Positions 17,032 to 25,349 of a stretch of 64,000 bases of DNA are shown piece after piece. Source of the DNA: Paenisporosarcina sp. FSL H8-0542 (GTDB lineage Bacteria > Bacillota > Bacilli > Bacillales_A > Planococcaceae); NCBI RefSeq assembly GCF_038632915.1, contig NZ_CP152050.1:3409501-3473500 (forward strand). Direction: 5' to 3'. The stretch's first letter is position 1; each line of letters opens with the position of its first letter. The notes beneath the pieces were generated by a model. The model saw only the letters and a program-made list of their open reading frames with translations. It had not been told where the DNA came from and did no database searches. Both the position numbers and the translations under genes were made by a program.

Positions 17032-17450
17032 ATTGATTCCCTACCCCCATTACTTTTCTCTTTCACTTCGTTGCACGAAGTAATGTGTACTACAGTAACA
17101 CGATTCGACACGATAAATATATAGAATAAATAGAATTTAAAGAATATTCATCCATTTATAGCAAATAACATGCATGTAAGCGGATAAATAATGTCTGAAC
17201 GATTATTTATCGTCATTATGGATTTTGTGGTTTTTGGAATTAAATGGACACTGAAACGATTAAATTTACATAAAAAAACTTCCTCACGTTTTTGGAGGAA
17301 GTTGAATGTTTATCGATAACTAGACAGAATAATTAGAGTCAATAAATGCACTTAACCATTTCTCTTAAAATATGACTAATTTCTTTATTTCTTTTATGCT
17401 ACATATATCAGAAAAATTTTATAACCCAAAACACATTTGAGGTGCCATTG
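17032..17450. other. Divergent intergenic region with a minus-strand terminator-like hairpin
   Basis: This 419-base AT-rich region separates the permease and MBL hydrolase genes and must hold both promoters. A small hairpin (ACTTCG-TTGCA-CGAAGT) lies near 17065-17085 just upstream of the permease. The hairpin at 17272-17303 is described separately. No credible gene is present. Confidence 0.5.
17272..17303 (-). terminator. Terminator-like hairpin far upstream of the permease gene
   Basis: The 9-bp arms AACTTCCTC (17277-17285) and GAGGAAGTT (17295-17303) are followed on the minus strand by seven T. No minus-strand gene precedes it, so it is either a leader attenuator of the permease gene or the end of a short RNA starting near 17400. 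Confidence 0.6.
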
Positions 17451-18548
17451 ATGAAAAAAACTTTATTCGGAGTGGCAGCATTTGCTACTGCTTCCACTCT
17501 CTTTTTGCAGCATTATCCGGCATTTGGGAAAGCTCCGAACGCCAAGAAGAAATTAACATTAATAGCATCCCCCAACTATGAAAAAAACAAATTCAAGAAT
17601 ACCTCAGATACGACTATGTCTAATGATTTAAAAACTTTAGGCTCCATGATTAAAGATTATGTTCAAAAAAATCCTGATCTGACACCAGTTCGATCGCTTC
17701 CGATGGAGAATTTCCAATGGAATCACCTTCTTGATTCACAAGCAAATGTGACATGGTTCGGACATTCAACTATATTACTGAACCTTCATGGTAAAACCAT
17801 CTTCATCGATCCTATGCTTGGTAGCTCTCCTTCCCCTTTTCCTCAGATCGGTGGAAAGAGATATAGTGAGAAATTGCCATTTGACATTAATGATATACCT
17901 GCTATTGATATCGTCCTTTACTCTCATGATCATTATGATCATTTGGATATCGATTCTGTTCATTTGCTGAAGCACAAAGTCGGGCAATTTATCGTCCCTC
18001 TTGGTGTCGGGAGTAGATTGGAAGGTTGGGGTGTAGCACCTGAAAAAATTAAAGAACTCGATTGGTGGGACACTTTTGACCATTTAGACATTGAATTTAT
18101 CAGTACTCCTGCACGTCACTTCTCTGGCCGCAATCTGTTCGATCACAATTCTACTTTATGGGGTTCTTGGGTCATTCGCAGTGGAGAAACGAGTATTTTT
18201 TATAGTGGGGATAGCGGGTATGATACGCATTTTAAAAAAATTGGCGAAAAGTATGGTCCATTTGATTTCACTATGATGGAATGTGGCCAGTATGACGATC
18301 GTTGGGCAACCATTCATATGAAACCCGAAGAAACGGTACAAGCCCATCTCGATTTAAATGGTAAATTGATGATGCCAATCCACTGGTCCGCTTTTACACT
18401 TGCGTTTCACGCATGGACCGATCCTATTGAGCGCGTCACAAAAGCTGCGAAAGCACGTGACGTAGCTATTACGACACCAAAAATTGGACAGTCTGTTGTA
18501 ATTGGTTCTGATGACTATCCTGTTGCGGAATGGTGGAATTTGGTATAA
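17451..18548 (+). CDS. Exported metallo-beta-lactamase-fold hydrolase (NAPE-PLD-like)
   Basis: 365 residues. An N-terminal signal-like segment (MKKTLFGVAAFATASTLFLQ) is followed by an MBL fold: VTWFGHSTILLNLHGKTIFI, zinc motif SHDHYDHLD, PARHFSGR, YSGDSGYD and PIHWSAF supply the usual metal ligands. The overall pattern is that of the NAPE-phospholipase-D/UlaG-like branch. The substrate is unknown; phospholipids or phosphodiesters are typical for relatives. Start chosen at ATG 17451, six bases after TGAGGTG; a GTG three codons earlier overlaps the binding site. Single gene ended by 18606-18667. Confidence 0.85.
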   Translation: MKKTLFGVAAFATASTLFLQHYPAFGKAPNAKKKLTLIASPNYEKNKFKNTSDTTMSNDLKTLGSMIKDYVQKNPDLTPVRSLPMENFQWNHLLDSQANVTWFGHSTILLNLHGKTIFIDPMLGSSPSPFPQIGGKRYSEKLPFDINDIPAIDIVLYSHDHYDHLDIDSVHLLKHKVGQFIVPLGVGSRLEGWGVAPEKIKELDWWDTFDHLDIEFISTPARHFSGRNLFDHNSTLWGSWVIRSGETSIFYSGDSGYDTHFKKIGEKYGPFDFTMMECGQYDDRWATIHMKPEETVQAHLDLNGKLMMPIHWSAFTLAFHAWTDPIERVTKAAKARDVAITTPKIGQSVVIGSDDYPVAEWWNLV

Positions 18549-18605
18549 TTGTTTTTATCAGCAGTCCGGTTATCCGTTATCGATAACCTTAAAATATATT
18601 AATAA

Positions 18606-18667
18606 AAAACCCTTTTTCATCGCTTGATCTTATCTTCTGATAAGAACGAGCTTTGAAAAAGGGTTTT
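18606..18667. terminator. Bidirectional terminator between convergent genes
   Basis: Long stem AAAACCCTTTTTCA / TGAAAAAGGGTTTT with a second small hairpin (CTTATC-TTCT-GATAAG) in the loop. Serves the MBL gene and the acidic small gene that ends at 18671. Confidence 0.8.
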
Positions 18668-18670
18668 ATT

Positions 18671-18952
18671 TTATGCCAATGTATTTTTGCAATACGCGAG
18701 AATTTCTGCCTCTTCATCATCTTCTAAAGCAAAATCCAAAACTTCATTTGAAGCTTTATCGGTAAAATGATACTGCACGATGCGATGTACATCCTCTTCG
18801 ACAGCCAAAATGACACGCAATTCTAATCCGCCTTCTGTATATAACTCATCATCTTCATCAACTTCAACGGCAAGCAGAAACTCAAAACGGTCTCCAACAA
18901 TAATGCCCGTAGGGTCGTTCATTTTTTCAACCATGTGATTTGTAATTTCCAT
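18671..18952 (-). CDS. Small acidic protein, DUF6509-like
   Basis: 93 residues, strongly acidic: MEITNHMVEKMNDPTGIIVG, then RFEFLLAVEVDEDDELYTEG and EVLDFALEDDEEAEILAYC. It resembles a short Bacillales family that I recall as DUF6509. No function is known. The start has AAGGAGAA in front. It is a single gene ending at a bidirectional terminator. Confidence 0.6.
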   Translation of the reverse strand: MEITNHMVEKMNDPTGIIVGDRFEFLLAVEVDEDDELYTEGGLELRVILAVEEDVHRIVQYHFTDKASNEVLDFALEDDEEAEILAYCKNTLA

Positions 18953-19037
18953 GTGGCATTCTCCTTTGTCAGTTCATTGAACTTCCCTCATTGTATACTG
19001 ACCTGTAGCCACTAAACAACTCTATCGATTATCTTTC

Positions 19038-19141
19038 CTATTCTTCCCACACATTAAAGACCATTCCGAATGGATCGCGGACATAACAAACTCGTCCTTT
19101 TCCTTCCCAGCGAACAATTTCACAGCCAAAACATATGTGTA
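19038..19141 (-). pseudogene. Remnant of a VOC (glyoxalase-type) gene, 3' end only
   Basis: Read on the minus strand to a TAG at 19038-19040, the frame gives about 30 residues including GKGRVCYVRDPFGMVFNVWE. This is the typical last strand of vicinal-oxygen-chelate proteins with the DPFG metal-site context. Upstream the frame is closed by a stop at about 19142 and no other part of the gene is found. The gene has therefore been cut away, with an unrelated small gene next to the break. Confidence 0.65.
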
Positions 19142-19177
19142 TCTAGGTATGGCTAATTACAGCTAATAGCCTCTTTT

Positions 19178-19411
19178 TCATTTGCCCTCAAAGTCCTCAG
19201 GATTTAAAGCCCTGTGACGATTACTGTCTATATCCTCATCTTCGTCTTCGTCACCGTAAAAGGCTATATAGTTTAGTCTAGCTATTTCCTCTATTGTAGG
19301 TGGTTTCCTTCCAAAATGTTTTACAGCTAATACTGTTAATAGTTTAATACGTTCCCCATTATCCATTTCTTCCATAGCTTTTAATATTTCCTCAGCAGTC
19401 ATTTTTGACAT
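19178..19411 (-). CDS. Hypothetical 77-residue protein
   Basis: The protein MSKMTAEEILKAMEEMDNGE... is predicted to start with two helices (TAEEILKAMEEM, GERIKLLTVLAVKHF), followed by a Pro-rich turn, a third helix (IEEIARLNYIAFYG) and an acidic tail (DEDEDEDIDSNRH). I do not recognise a family. The helix-rich, acidic small form would suit an antitoxin or phage-derived regulator, but no toxin partner is adjacent. Start chosen at ATG 19411 with GGGGG upstream. It sits beside the broken VOC remnant, which suggests it arrived with an insertion or deletion. Confidence 0.55.
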   Translation of the reverse strand: MSKMTAEEILKAMEEMDNGERIKLLTVLAVKHFGRKPPTIEEIARLNYIAFYGDEDEDEDIDSNRHRALNPEDFEGK

Positions 19412-19523
19412 AGCGGCTACCCCCAACTTTACATTAAATACTTTGTTACCCGTAATATACCATATTCAGTCGACATGATGAACGAGGTTTGATTACAATG
19501 AAAGTAGTTAGGGGTGAGCGGAA

Positions 19524-20393
19524 ATGTCCTGGATAAAACAATTGATTGAAACTGAAAACAGTGTTTTTGAAGTATTTTCAAAAGGTTCTGGAGCCCCTCT
19601 TTGTGTCACACATCATTACTCCGAGTTTACTTCTGAAGGTGATCTATTTGCAGAGAGCTTTGTACATAGCCATCAAGTATATTTAGTAAATTTGCGTGGT
19701 GCTGGCTCATCCGCGGATGCTTCGTCTGAAGTTGAATTGAGTATGATTGATGCCGTGATGGATCTGGAAGCCATTCGAAAAGCATTGGGCTATGAAACGT
19801 GGACATTTGCAGGTCATTCAACCGGCGGAATGATTGGTTTATTATACGGAATTCATTTTTCGAAACGGTTAGATGCGCTTCTTTTGGTAGGTACAGCAGG
19901 TCGTTATTACGGTGACGCAAAGTCGTGTATTTACAACGCCGCTCACCCTCAGTTTCAGTACATGCAAGATTTGATAGAACGGTTGAAAGTTTCAGGGATG
20001 GCAAAGGATGAACGAATGAAACTTTCAAAAGAACGAACGAAGCTATCTCTTCATCTACCTGAACACTATGATGTGTATTTTGCCGATGCACCGCAAAAAT
20101 CGATGGCCACTGGTCGCATGAATATGTTTGCAAGAGAATATGCAATCTATGACGTGACAAGAAGAATAGACAAAATTACTTGCCCGGTGTGGATTGGCTG
20201 TGGAACTCATGACGTACAATGTCCCATCGAGTTTTCAAAAGAAATTTATGAATCAATTAGTGGCAGTAAGTTCATACAGTTTTATGCCAGCAATCACTAT
20301 CCATTCCTGGAAGAGCAAGATAAATTCCAACAAGAACTACACGCTTTTTTCAAGGAGGTAACAGCATCTTGCAACCATTCACGGCAGAAGTAG
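19524..20393 (+). CDS. Alpha/beta hydrolase
   Basis: 289 residues with the alpha/beta hydrolase core: oxyanion region VTHHYSEFTSEGD, NLRGAGSSADAS, nucleophile elbow AGHSTGGMIG (Ser in GHSTGG), acid DVQCP and catalytic His in NHYPFLEEQ near the C-terminus. It resembles the proline-iminopeptidase/haloperoxidase branch; the substrate is unknown. GGGGTGAGCGGAA precedes the ATG. The last 25 bases overlap the alkyltransferase-like gene, so the two are translated from one message. Confidence 0.85.
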   Translation: MSWIKQLIETENSVFEVFSKGSGAPLCVTHHYSEFTSEGDLFAESFVHSHQVYLVNLRGAGSSADASSEVELSMIDAVMDLEAIRKALGYETWTFAGHSTGGMIGLLYGIHFSKRLDALLLVGTAGRYYGDAKSCIYNAAHPQFQYMQDLIERLKVSGMAKDERMKLSKERTKLSLHLPEHYDVYFADAPQKSMATGRMNMFAREYAIYDVTRRIDKITCPVWIGCGTHDVQCPIEFSKEIYESISGSKFIQFYASNHYPFLEEQDKFQQELHAFFKEVTASCNHSRQK

Positions 20394-20665
20394 TTCGGAT
20401 ATTAAAAGAAATACCAGAGGGATACGTCTTTACCTACGGACAAGTCGCGCGCATGGCGGGGAGCCCCCGCGCAGCAAGACAAGTGGTACGGATTTTACAT
20501 ACGATGAGTGAAAAACATGGCTTGCCATGGCACCGCGTGGTCAATGCACGTGGTGAAATTGCTGTGCCCAATGAAGAATCGAAAGAGTTGCAACGTATGT
20601 TACTTCAGGGTGAAGACGTTGCGTTCTTAAGTGATGGACGGGTGGATTTGAGTGTTTTTGAGTAA
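20369..20665 (+). CDS. Alkyltransferase-like protein (MGMT homologue without the active Cys)
   Basis: 98 residues matching the DNA-binding C-terminal domain of O6-methylguanine-DNA methyltransferase: a helix-turn-helix (VFTYGQVARMAGSPRAARQV with the arginine finger) and the active-site loop. There the usual PCHR is PWHRVV, so the acceptor cysteine is a tryptophan. Such proteins (ATL) bind O6-alkylguanine and signal nucleotide excision repair instead of repairing directly. Start TTG at 20369, nine bases after AAGGAGG, overlapping the upstream hydrolase gene in another frame. Confidence 0.92.
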   Translation: MQPFTAEVVRILKEIPEGYVFTYGQVARMAGSPRAARQVVRILHTMSEKHGLPWHRVVNARGEIAVPNEESKELQRMLLQGEDVAFLSDGRVDLSVFE

Positions 20666-20723
20666 AATTTTTGAGTAAACCTTTCAAAAAACTATTAAAT
20701 CGAGCTGTGCGGAGGGGAAATAA

Positions 20724-21248
20724 ATGAAAGTTCGACTTACTGACTTCAGTGAAAACTGGGCACTTATGTTTCAAAAAGAAGTTTATTTTTTAAGTGAAAT
20801 TTTCGGAGATGAAATCATTAAATTTGAACATTTCGGCAGTACTTCTGTTCATGGTCTAAAAGCAAAACCAGTAATCGATATGATGTGTCTCGTAAAAGAC
20901 ATTCATCAAATTGATTCCTTAAATGAGAAAATGGATTCTTTAGGATACGATGTGGTCGGAGAATACGGTATTGATGGAAGAAGGTTATTCCGAAAAGGCG
21001 GAGAAAACAGAACTCATCATATTCATTTCTATCAATACGACAATCCACAAATAGCTCGCCACTTAATTTTCCGCGACTATTTGCGTTCTCATCCAGAAGA
21101 TGTGGTTAAATATAGTCACTTTAAAGAAAAGTTAGCTCAACAGTTTGAGAATACCAGCGAATATAGTCCGGCAAAAAATTTATTCGTCAAAGAAATGGAA
21201 CAGAAAGCAATACAATGGTTTGCTGAAAATGAGGATAAATTAACTTAA
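20724..21248 (+). CDS. GrpB-family protein (UPF0157)
   Basis: 174 residues. It begins MKVRLTDFSENWALMFQKEV and contains IKFEHFGSTSVHGLKAKPVIDM and THHIHFYQYDNPQIARHLIF, the conserved GrpB/UPF0157 signatures. The fold is nucleotidyltransferase-like; some relatives are fused to CoaE. No reaction is established for the stand-alone form. It lies 58 bases after the ATL gene behind GGAGGGGAAA and may be the third gene of that unit. A terminator is not evident until the hairpin at 21345. Confidence 0.85.
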   Translation: MKVRLTDFSENWALMFQKEVYFLSEIFGDEIIKFEHFGSTSVHGLKAKPVIDMMCLVKDIHQIDSLNEKMDSLGYDVVGEYGIDGRRLFRKGGENRTHHIHFYQYDNPQIARHLIFRDYLRSHPEDVVKYSHFKEKLAQQFENTSEYSPAKNLFVKEMEQKAIQWFAENEDKLT

Positions 21249-21344
21249 AGACTGTCTAAAAAAGAGTTGAGGAGATAGGAAGAAGAAGAAATTATTGGAG
21301 GCTGTCGAAATAGTAAAGTAATTTTGGCTGTTTTATAGAACCTT

Positions 21345-21376
21345 AAAACCCTCCTCAAGACTTTCGAGGAGGGCTA
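21345..21376. terminator. Terminator between convergent genes
   Basis: CCCTCCTC (21349-21356) and GAGGAGGG (21366-21373) form a perfect stem. Four T follow on the minus strand; the plus side is less T-rich. Confidence 0.75.
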
Positions 21377-21388
21377 TTTGATTCTATT

Positions 21389-21946
21389 TCATTTTTCCAC
21401 CTTATCCTCTGGCCGCCAGCCGTTTTGCAAGTCACTGATCGATAAGCCGAAAGTATATTCTAAATGTGGGTAGTCCTTGAAGCTAGGCCAGTCTCCGCCC
21501 CATTCAAAGCCTAAGTCTTTGCCAATGCTTGCAACTTCGTACCAGTCCGCTTCCCCGTTGCCATTCAAATCACGCTGTAAATCGTAACTAATCGTCCCGT
21601 CACTGTTTTGCAGGACGAAATCGATGGCGAGTCCGTAGTTATGATAGCTTTCACCGCCGCGTGCATACGTGACGATGTCACCTTCAATCGAGCGTCCTTT
21701 TTCATAAAGGACATCTTGAGATTCGACGGAACGGAAGCTATCACTGATTAATATCGGAATACCGATTTCCTCAGCTTTTCCGATCAATTGATTGCTCTTT
21801 TCTGCCACGATGGGATGCAAACCTTCCGGTAAAGGGCGTTCTTGAAGTTCTTCTCTAAATTCTAGTTCCTTGTGGACCCAAACAAAGAAGAGTCCGCCGA
21901 TGACGAGCCACAATATAATATTCAAAACGGTCCATAATCGTTTCAC
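21389..21946 (-). CDS. M15-family peptidoglycan endopeptidase, CwlK-like
   Basis: 185 residues. One N-terminal membrane anchor (LWTVLNIILWLVIGGLFFVWV), then a D,D-/L,D-peptidase domain with ISDSFRSVESQ, zinc ligands in SYHNYGLAIDF (HxxxxxxxD) and HLEYT, and a conserved WGGDW. This matches B. subtilis CwlK, an L-alanyl-D-glutamate endopeptidase acting on cell-wall peptides outside the membrane. Start is GTG at 21946 behind AAGGAGGAG. Terminated at 21345-21376. Confidence 0.85.
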   Translation of the reverse strand: MKRLWTVLNIILWLVIGGLFFVWVHKELEFREELQERPLPEGLHPIVAEKSNQLIGKAEEIGIPILISDSFRSVESQDVLYEKGRSIEGDIVTYARGGESYHNYGLAIDFVLQNSDGTISYDLQRDLNGNGEADWYEVASIGKDLGFEWGGDWPSFKDYPHLEYTFGLSISDLQNGWRPEDKVEK

Positions 21947-22036
21947 ACGAACTCCTCCTTTCCCACACGCTGCTTTTCATCTTACGTAAATTCTCCAGAG
22001 CTTTCAATGATTCAAACTGACGATTAGGCGAATGAA

Positions 22037-22068
22037 TAAAAAAGTCGCTCCTCCGAAAAGGAACGACT
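22037..22068 (-). terminator. Intrinsic terminator of the ABC transporter operon
   Basis: AGTCGCTCCT (22043-22052) pairs with AGGAACGACT (22059-22068), one G-T pair, followed by T on the minus strand. Confidence 0.8.
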
Positions 22069-22077
22069 CTACCATAA

Positions 22078-23025
22078 TTAAGCTGTAACGTCTCGCTTTG
22101 TAAACGACCAATAGCTGATGAATAAGAACAATACGACATATACAGTCAACACAGCGGCTGACAATGGCCAGGTGATGCCTGAAATGAACATATTGCCTGT
22201 AATGTAACCAGTTAAATCAGTATGCGCAAACAGGATGTATTTCGTAATTTCGTATTTACTTAAGAAAAAGACAATATTTGGACCCATAAACATCAGAAAG
22301 ATCGATAATCCGATGGCAAGTGAACTTGTACGGAAAACACTTCCAATCATAAATGCAAATGTCGTGAATACCATGATTCCGATATAAGTTAAGCCATATA
22401 AGGCTAAAACCCGTCCCCAGTAAGATACTTCAACTACTTCCCCGCCACGAACATCCAGCATCGCACCGCTTCCAGCATCAAAGAATATATATCCAGCAAC
22501 TACGTTCGCAATTAAGGCAATGATGGATAATACTAATGCATAAAGCAATGATGTGATGTATTTGGACGTTAGGATTTTCCACCGTTTCACAGGTCTGCTT
22601 AACAACATTTTAATCGTTCCTTGAGAAAATTCAGCTGCCACTATACTAGCGGCCGCAATGACGGCAAACATCAGAACCAATGTAAGCATCGTATGGGAAT
22701 CCATCAAATTTTGTTCTCTATCACCGGGACTGAACGGTGCCACGTTTTCCGCTAAGCGGTATTCAGTGATGGCCAGTTCTTCTTTTAACTGTTTTTTAGT
22801 CTCGGCATCAAGATTTGGCTTTGCCAGTTCAGCTGTTAAATTTGCTTGATTTACAGCCGCATCCTCTTCCCAAGTGGGTTGGTCTGACGGTTGTACCGTT
22901 CGGTCAATCGCCCAATTAATGATGCCTGTAATCCCGATTAATATGAGGACCAATAACCCAGCCATTATCCAAGTGGCTTTTTTATGCCACAGTTTCATCC
23001 ATTCATTTCTTATGAGATTCAGCAA
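22078..23025 (-). CDS. ABC-2 type transporter permease (YhcI-like)
   Basis: About 315 residues. One N-terminal helix (ATWIMAGLLVLILIGITGI) is followed by a long charged extracellular loop (to about residue 110), then five further helices. This is the layout of the single-gene ABC-2 permeases partnered with one ATPase. The segment EFSQGTIKMLLSRPVKRWKI is the coupling region. It probably works with the ATPase immediately upstream as an exporter for an antibiotic peptide or lipid. Start chosen at TTG 23025, eight bases after GGAGG; GTG at 23034 would overlap that site. It overlaps the ATPase gene by 23 bases. Confidence 0.8.
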   Translation of the reverse strand: MLNLIRNEWMKLWHKKATWIMAGLLVLILIGITGIINWAIDRTVQPSDQPTWEEDAAVNQANLTAELAKPNLDAETKKQLKEELAITEYRLAENVAPFSPGDREQNLMDSHTMLTLVLMFAVIAAASIVAAEFSQGTIKMLLSRPVKRWKILTSKYITSLLYALVLSIIALIANVVAGYIFFDAGSGAMLDVRGGEVVEVSYWGRVLALYGLTYIGIMVFTTFAFMIGSVFRTSSLAIGLSIFLMFMGPNIVFFLSKYEITKYILFAHTDLTGYITGNMFISGITWPLSAAVLTVYVVLFLFISYWSFTKRDVTA

Positions 23026-23926
23026 TTTGGCCACCTCCAGTCATTTCGAGGAATTGATCTTCCAATGTTTTACGGAACGGGTGCACAGCGAACACTTGAA
23101 GATTTGCCGAGACCATCGCCTGAATGATGGAAGGAATCTGGTCCTGTTCAACTTTGACAATGAAGCCAGCCCCACTATTTTCAAGAGTTAATCCTTGTGT
23201 TGATAATAGTTCACGTGCCTGGTCAGCCGGTTGCGCCTCAATATAATAATGAGCTTCTTCTTCTTGATTAATTTCACGGATATTAATAAGTTGTCCGTTT
23301 TGAATAATGGCGATTCGATCACACATCAGTTCAATTTCTGAAAGCAAGTGACTCGATACGAATACTGACACGCCATCTTCAACAGCGATTTTACGCAAGT
23401 ATGTACGGAATTCACGTATTCCGGCAGGATCCAGACCATTGGTTGGTTCATCCAAAATCAAAAACTTCGGACGATGCAGCAATGCTTGTGCAAGGCCTAG
23501 ACGCTGACGCATACCTAGCGAATAAGTAGAAACCCTTTCATGAATACGATTTTGCATGCCTACTTGATCGACGACTTCAGCGATGCGTTCTTTTGAAATG
23601 GTTTTGTTCATGCGTGCGAAATGCAGTAAGTTTTTCCACCCCGACATGTACTTGTACATTTCCGGATTTTCGACGATTACCCCTACTTTGCTCATTGTTT
23701 CTTCAAAGTGGTCTGTCAGTGTTTGACCTTCCACCACTACTTCTCCGCTTGTCGGCCTCATTAAACCGGCCATCATGCGAATCGTTGTTGTTTTACCAGC
23801 ACCATTTGGCCCCAGAAAACCCGTAATTTGACCAGGGAATAATTGCAGGTTCAAATTATCGATAATTTTCTTTTTGCCAATGGTTTTTGACAAGTTCTTT
23901 AATTCAACGATTGGTTGTTGTTCCAC
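23003..23926 (-). CDS. ABC transporter ATP-binding protein (YhcH-like)
   Basis: 307 residues. Walker A GPNGAGKTT, Q-loop region VGVIVENPEMYKYMSG (here Glu-Asn in place of the usual Gln), signature YSLGMRQRLGLAQ, Walker B FLILDEPTNGLDP and H-loop SSHLLSE. A C-terminal domain of about 90 residues follows, as in drug or peptide exporters. Start chosen at GTG 23926 with GGAAGG eight bases upstream. It forms an operon with the permease gene. No two-component regulator is adjacent. Confidence 0.9.
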   Translation of the reverse strand: MEQQPIVELKNLSKTIGKKKIIDNLNLQLFPGQITGFLGPNGAGKTTTIRMMAGLMRPTSGEVVVEGQTLTDHFEETMSKVGVIVENPEMYKYMSGWKNLLHFARMNKTISKERIAEVVDQVGMQNRIHERVSTYSLGMRQRLGLAQALLHRPKFLILDEPTNGLDPAGIREFRTYLRKIAVEDGVSVFVSSHLLSEIELMCDRIAIIQNGQLINIREINQEEEAHYYIEAQPADQARELLSTQGLTLENSGAGFIVKVEQDQIPSIIQAMVSANLQVFAVHPFRKTLEDQFLEMTGGGQIAESHKK

Positions 23927-24117
23927 GCTTTTCACCTTCCTTAATATGAGACATCCTTCATTTACTTACTAAGACGAAATGACTAGTTAAAAAGTTCTAT
24001 CCAATCTACGTCCATATTTATATACGAAACACATGACTCTTGGTTTCGTTTTTATTTCATATTAAGGATTTATTTGGAAAAGTTTTTGAATTAAACTAGT
24101 AGAAAGGAGGGGTTCAG

Positions 24118-24834
24118 ATGGGCTTTACATTATTTCCCGAGAAATATTGTTTACATATGGAGTATCCAGTTGGAGTCGTTCGTTATTCGAAAAATATTGA
24201 TGAAATCTTCAAATCAGCAAGCGTCATAAAGCTTCCTATTTTCTTATATGGTTTGCACCATGCAAAGGATTCAAATGAAGAGATGGAAGTATCCCCAGAA
24301 GCCATCGTGGATGGATCAGGCGTATTGCAAACACTTGTTACACAACCAAGATTATTTTCAATTCGTGATTTACTTGCTCTCATGATGGTGGTTTCGGATA
24401 ATACGGCAACTAACATACTAATCAGACGCTACGGGTTGAAACGGCTCAATTCTTATATACAACATCTCGGAATGACAAAAACCGTATTGGGTCGGGAAAT
24501 GCGAGATCTGGTTGCTATTTCGGAGGGCCGGGACAATGTCACATGTGGTCGCGATATGGTTGCCTGCTTAAGACATATGGTCAGCTCACACGCTTTTCAC
24601 GACATGCTTCAAATCCTTGAAAAGCAGCAATTTCAGAATAAAGTTCCAGCTGGTGTCAAAAGCGATCAATTTGTTTTCTTCAACAAAACAGGCGAATTGG
24701 ATGATGTCGAGCATGATGTGGGCTTATTTATGTACAAAGGCCAAGTGGGGTTGTTTGTCGGTTTAACTGAGGGCAGTAATTCTAGTGGACGTACATTGTT
24801 ACACGAGTTTGGACATATGTTAGACGAATTGTAA
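24118..24834 (+). CDS. Beta-lactamase-fold serine hydrolase without signal peptide
   Basis: 238 residues with class A beta-lactamase-type motifs: SVIK (Ser-x-x-Lys, about residue 40), SDN (SDNTATNIL, about 97) and KTG (NKTGELDD, about 193). The protein is shorter than secreted beta-lactamases and has no signal peptide, so it should be cytoplasmic. Related proteins in Bacillales are annotated as beta-lactamase-like or serine hydrolases of unknown substrate. AGGAGGGG precedes the ATG. Terminated at 24838-24868. Confidence 0.85.
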   Translation: MGFTLFPEKYCLHMEYPVGVVRYSKNIDEIFKSASVIKLPIFLYGLHHAKDSNEEMEVSPEAIVDGSGVLQTLVTQPRLFSIRDLLALMMVVSDNTATNILIRRYGLKRLNSYIQHLGMTKTVLGREMRDLVAISEGRDNVTCGRDMVACLRHMVSSHAFHDMLQILEKQQFQNKVPAGVKSDQFVFFNKTGELDDVEHDVGLFMYKGQVGLFVGLTEGSNSSGRTLLHEFGHMLDEL

Positions 24835-24837
24835 ATG

Positions 24838-24868
24838 AGCGAACCGTCATCGGTCCGCTCTTTTTATT
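24838..24868 (+). terminator. Intrinsic terminator of the serine hydrolase gene
   Basis: GAGCGAACCG / CGGTCCGCTC stem (one mismatch) followed by five T. It reaches the stop codon of the convergent DUF1232 gene. Confidence 0.8.
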
Positions 24869-25295
24869 TTTTAGGCAACATAAGGTCTTCTATACTATTG
24901 TCAGTTGTTCCAAACCAGGATTTCATTTTCTCGTATGCCTGTTGTTTCGTTGGTTCATCGATATGGGAAATCACTTGATATAAAGCATAAGCAATTACAC
25001 TTGCATCATCTACCAAACCGACAACTGGAATGAAATCTGGAAGTACGTCTGCCGGGAAGATTAGGTAGCCAAGTGCTCCCGCAATGGTCAGCTTAGCAGA
25101 TTTCGGCACCGCTGGATTTTGAGCTGTGAAATAAAGCAACAAGCTTGTATACACTGTTTTTTCTCCTGCTTTTTTGCCATACTTCACAATTTTATTCCAA
25201 AATTTTTCTTCATCATAATGCTCATGCGAGCTCTCTATTTGCTCTTGTGGATCCACGTTTTTTACCCAATTCTCTTGAATATCTTGCTTGTTCAT
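24864..25295 (-). CDS. DUF1232 (YkvA-like) membrane protein
   Basis: 143 residues. A charged N-terminal half (QEQIESSHEHYDEEKFWNKI) is followed by the DUF1232 core TIAGALGYLIFPADVLPDFIPVVGLVDDA, with its conserved Pro-x-Asp pattern, then an amphipathic C-terminal helix. No function is known; members sit in the membrane. Start chosen at ATG 25295 with GGAG eight bases upstream; two ATG codons further upstream are less well placed. Single gene. Confidence 0.85.
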   Translation of the reverse strand: MNKQDIQENWVKNVDPQEQIESSHEHYDEEKFWNKIVKYGKKAGEKTVYTSLLLYFTAQNPAVPKSAKLTIAGALGYLIFPADVLPDFIPVVGLVDDASVIAYALYQVISHIDEPTKQQAYEKMKSWFGTTDNSIEDLMLPKK

Positions 25296-25349
25296 GGTCA
25301 TCACTCCTTTTTATCAGTATGTCGGTTTGAAAGAAAGTTTTCAATGATA

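Noticed and set aside
21241-21340. Possible insertion-sequence scar (GACTGTCTAAAAAAG and GGCTGTCGAAATAG)
   Set aside because: No inverted ends, transposase fragment or target duplication could be seen.
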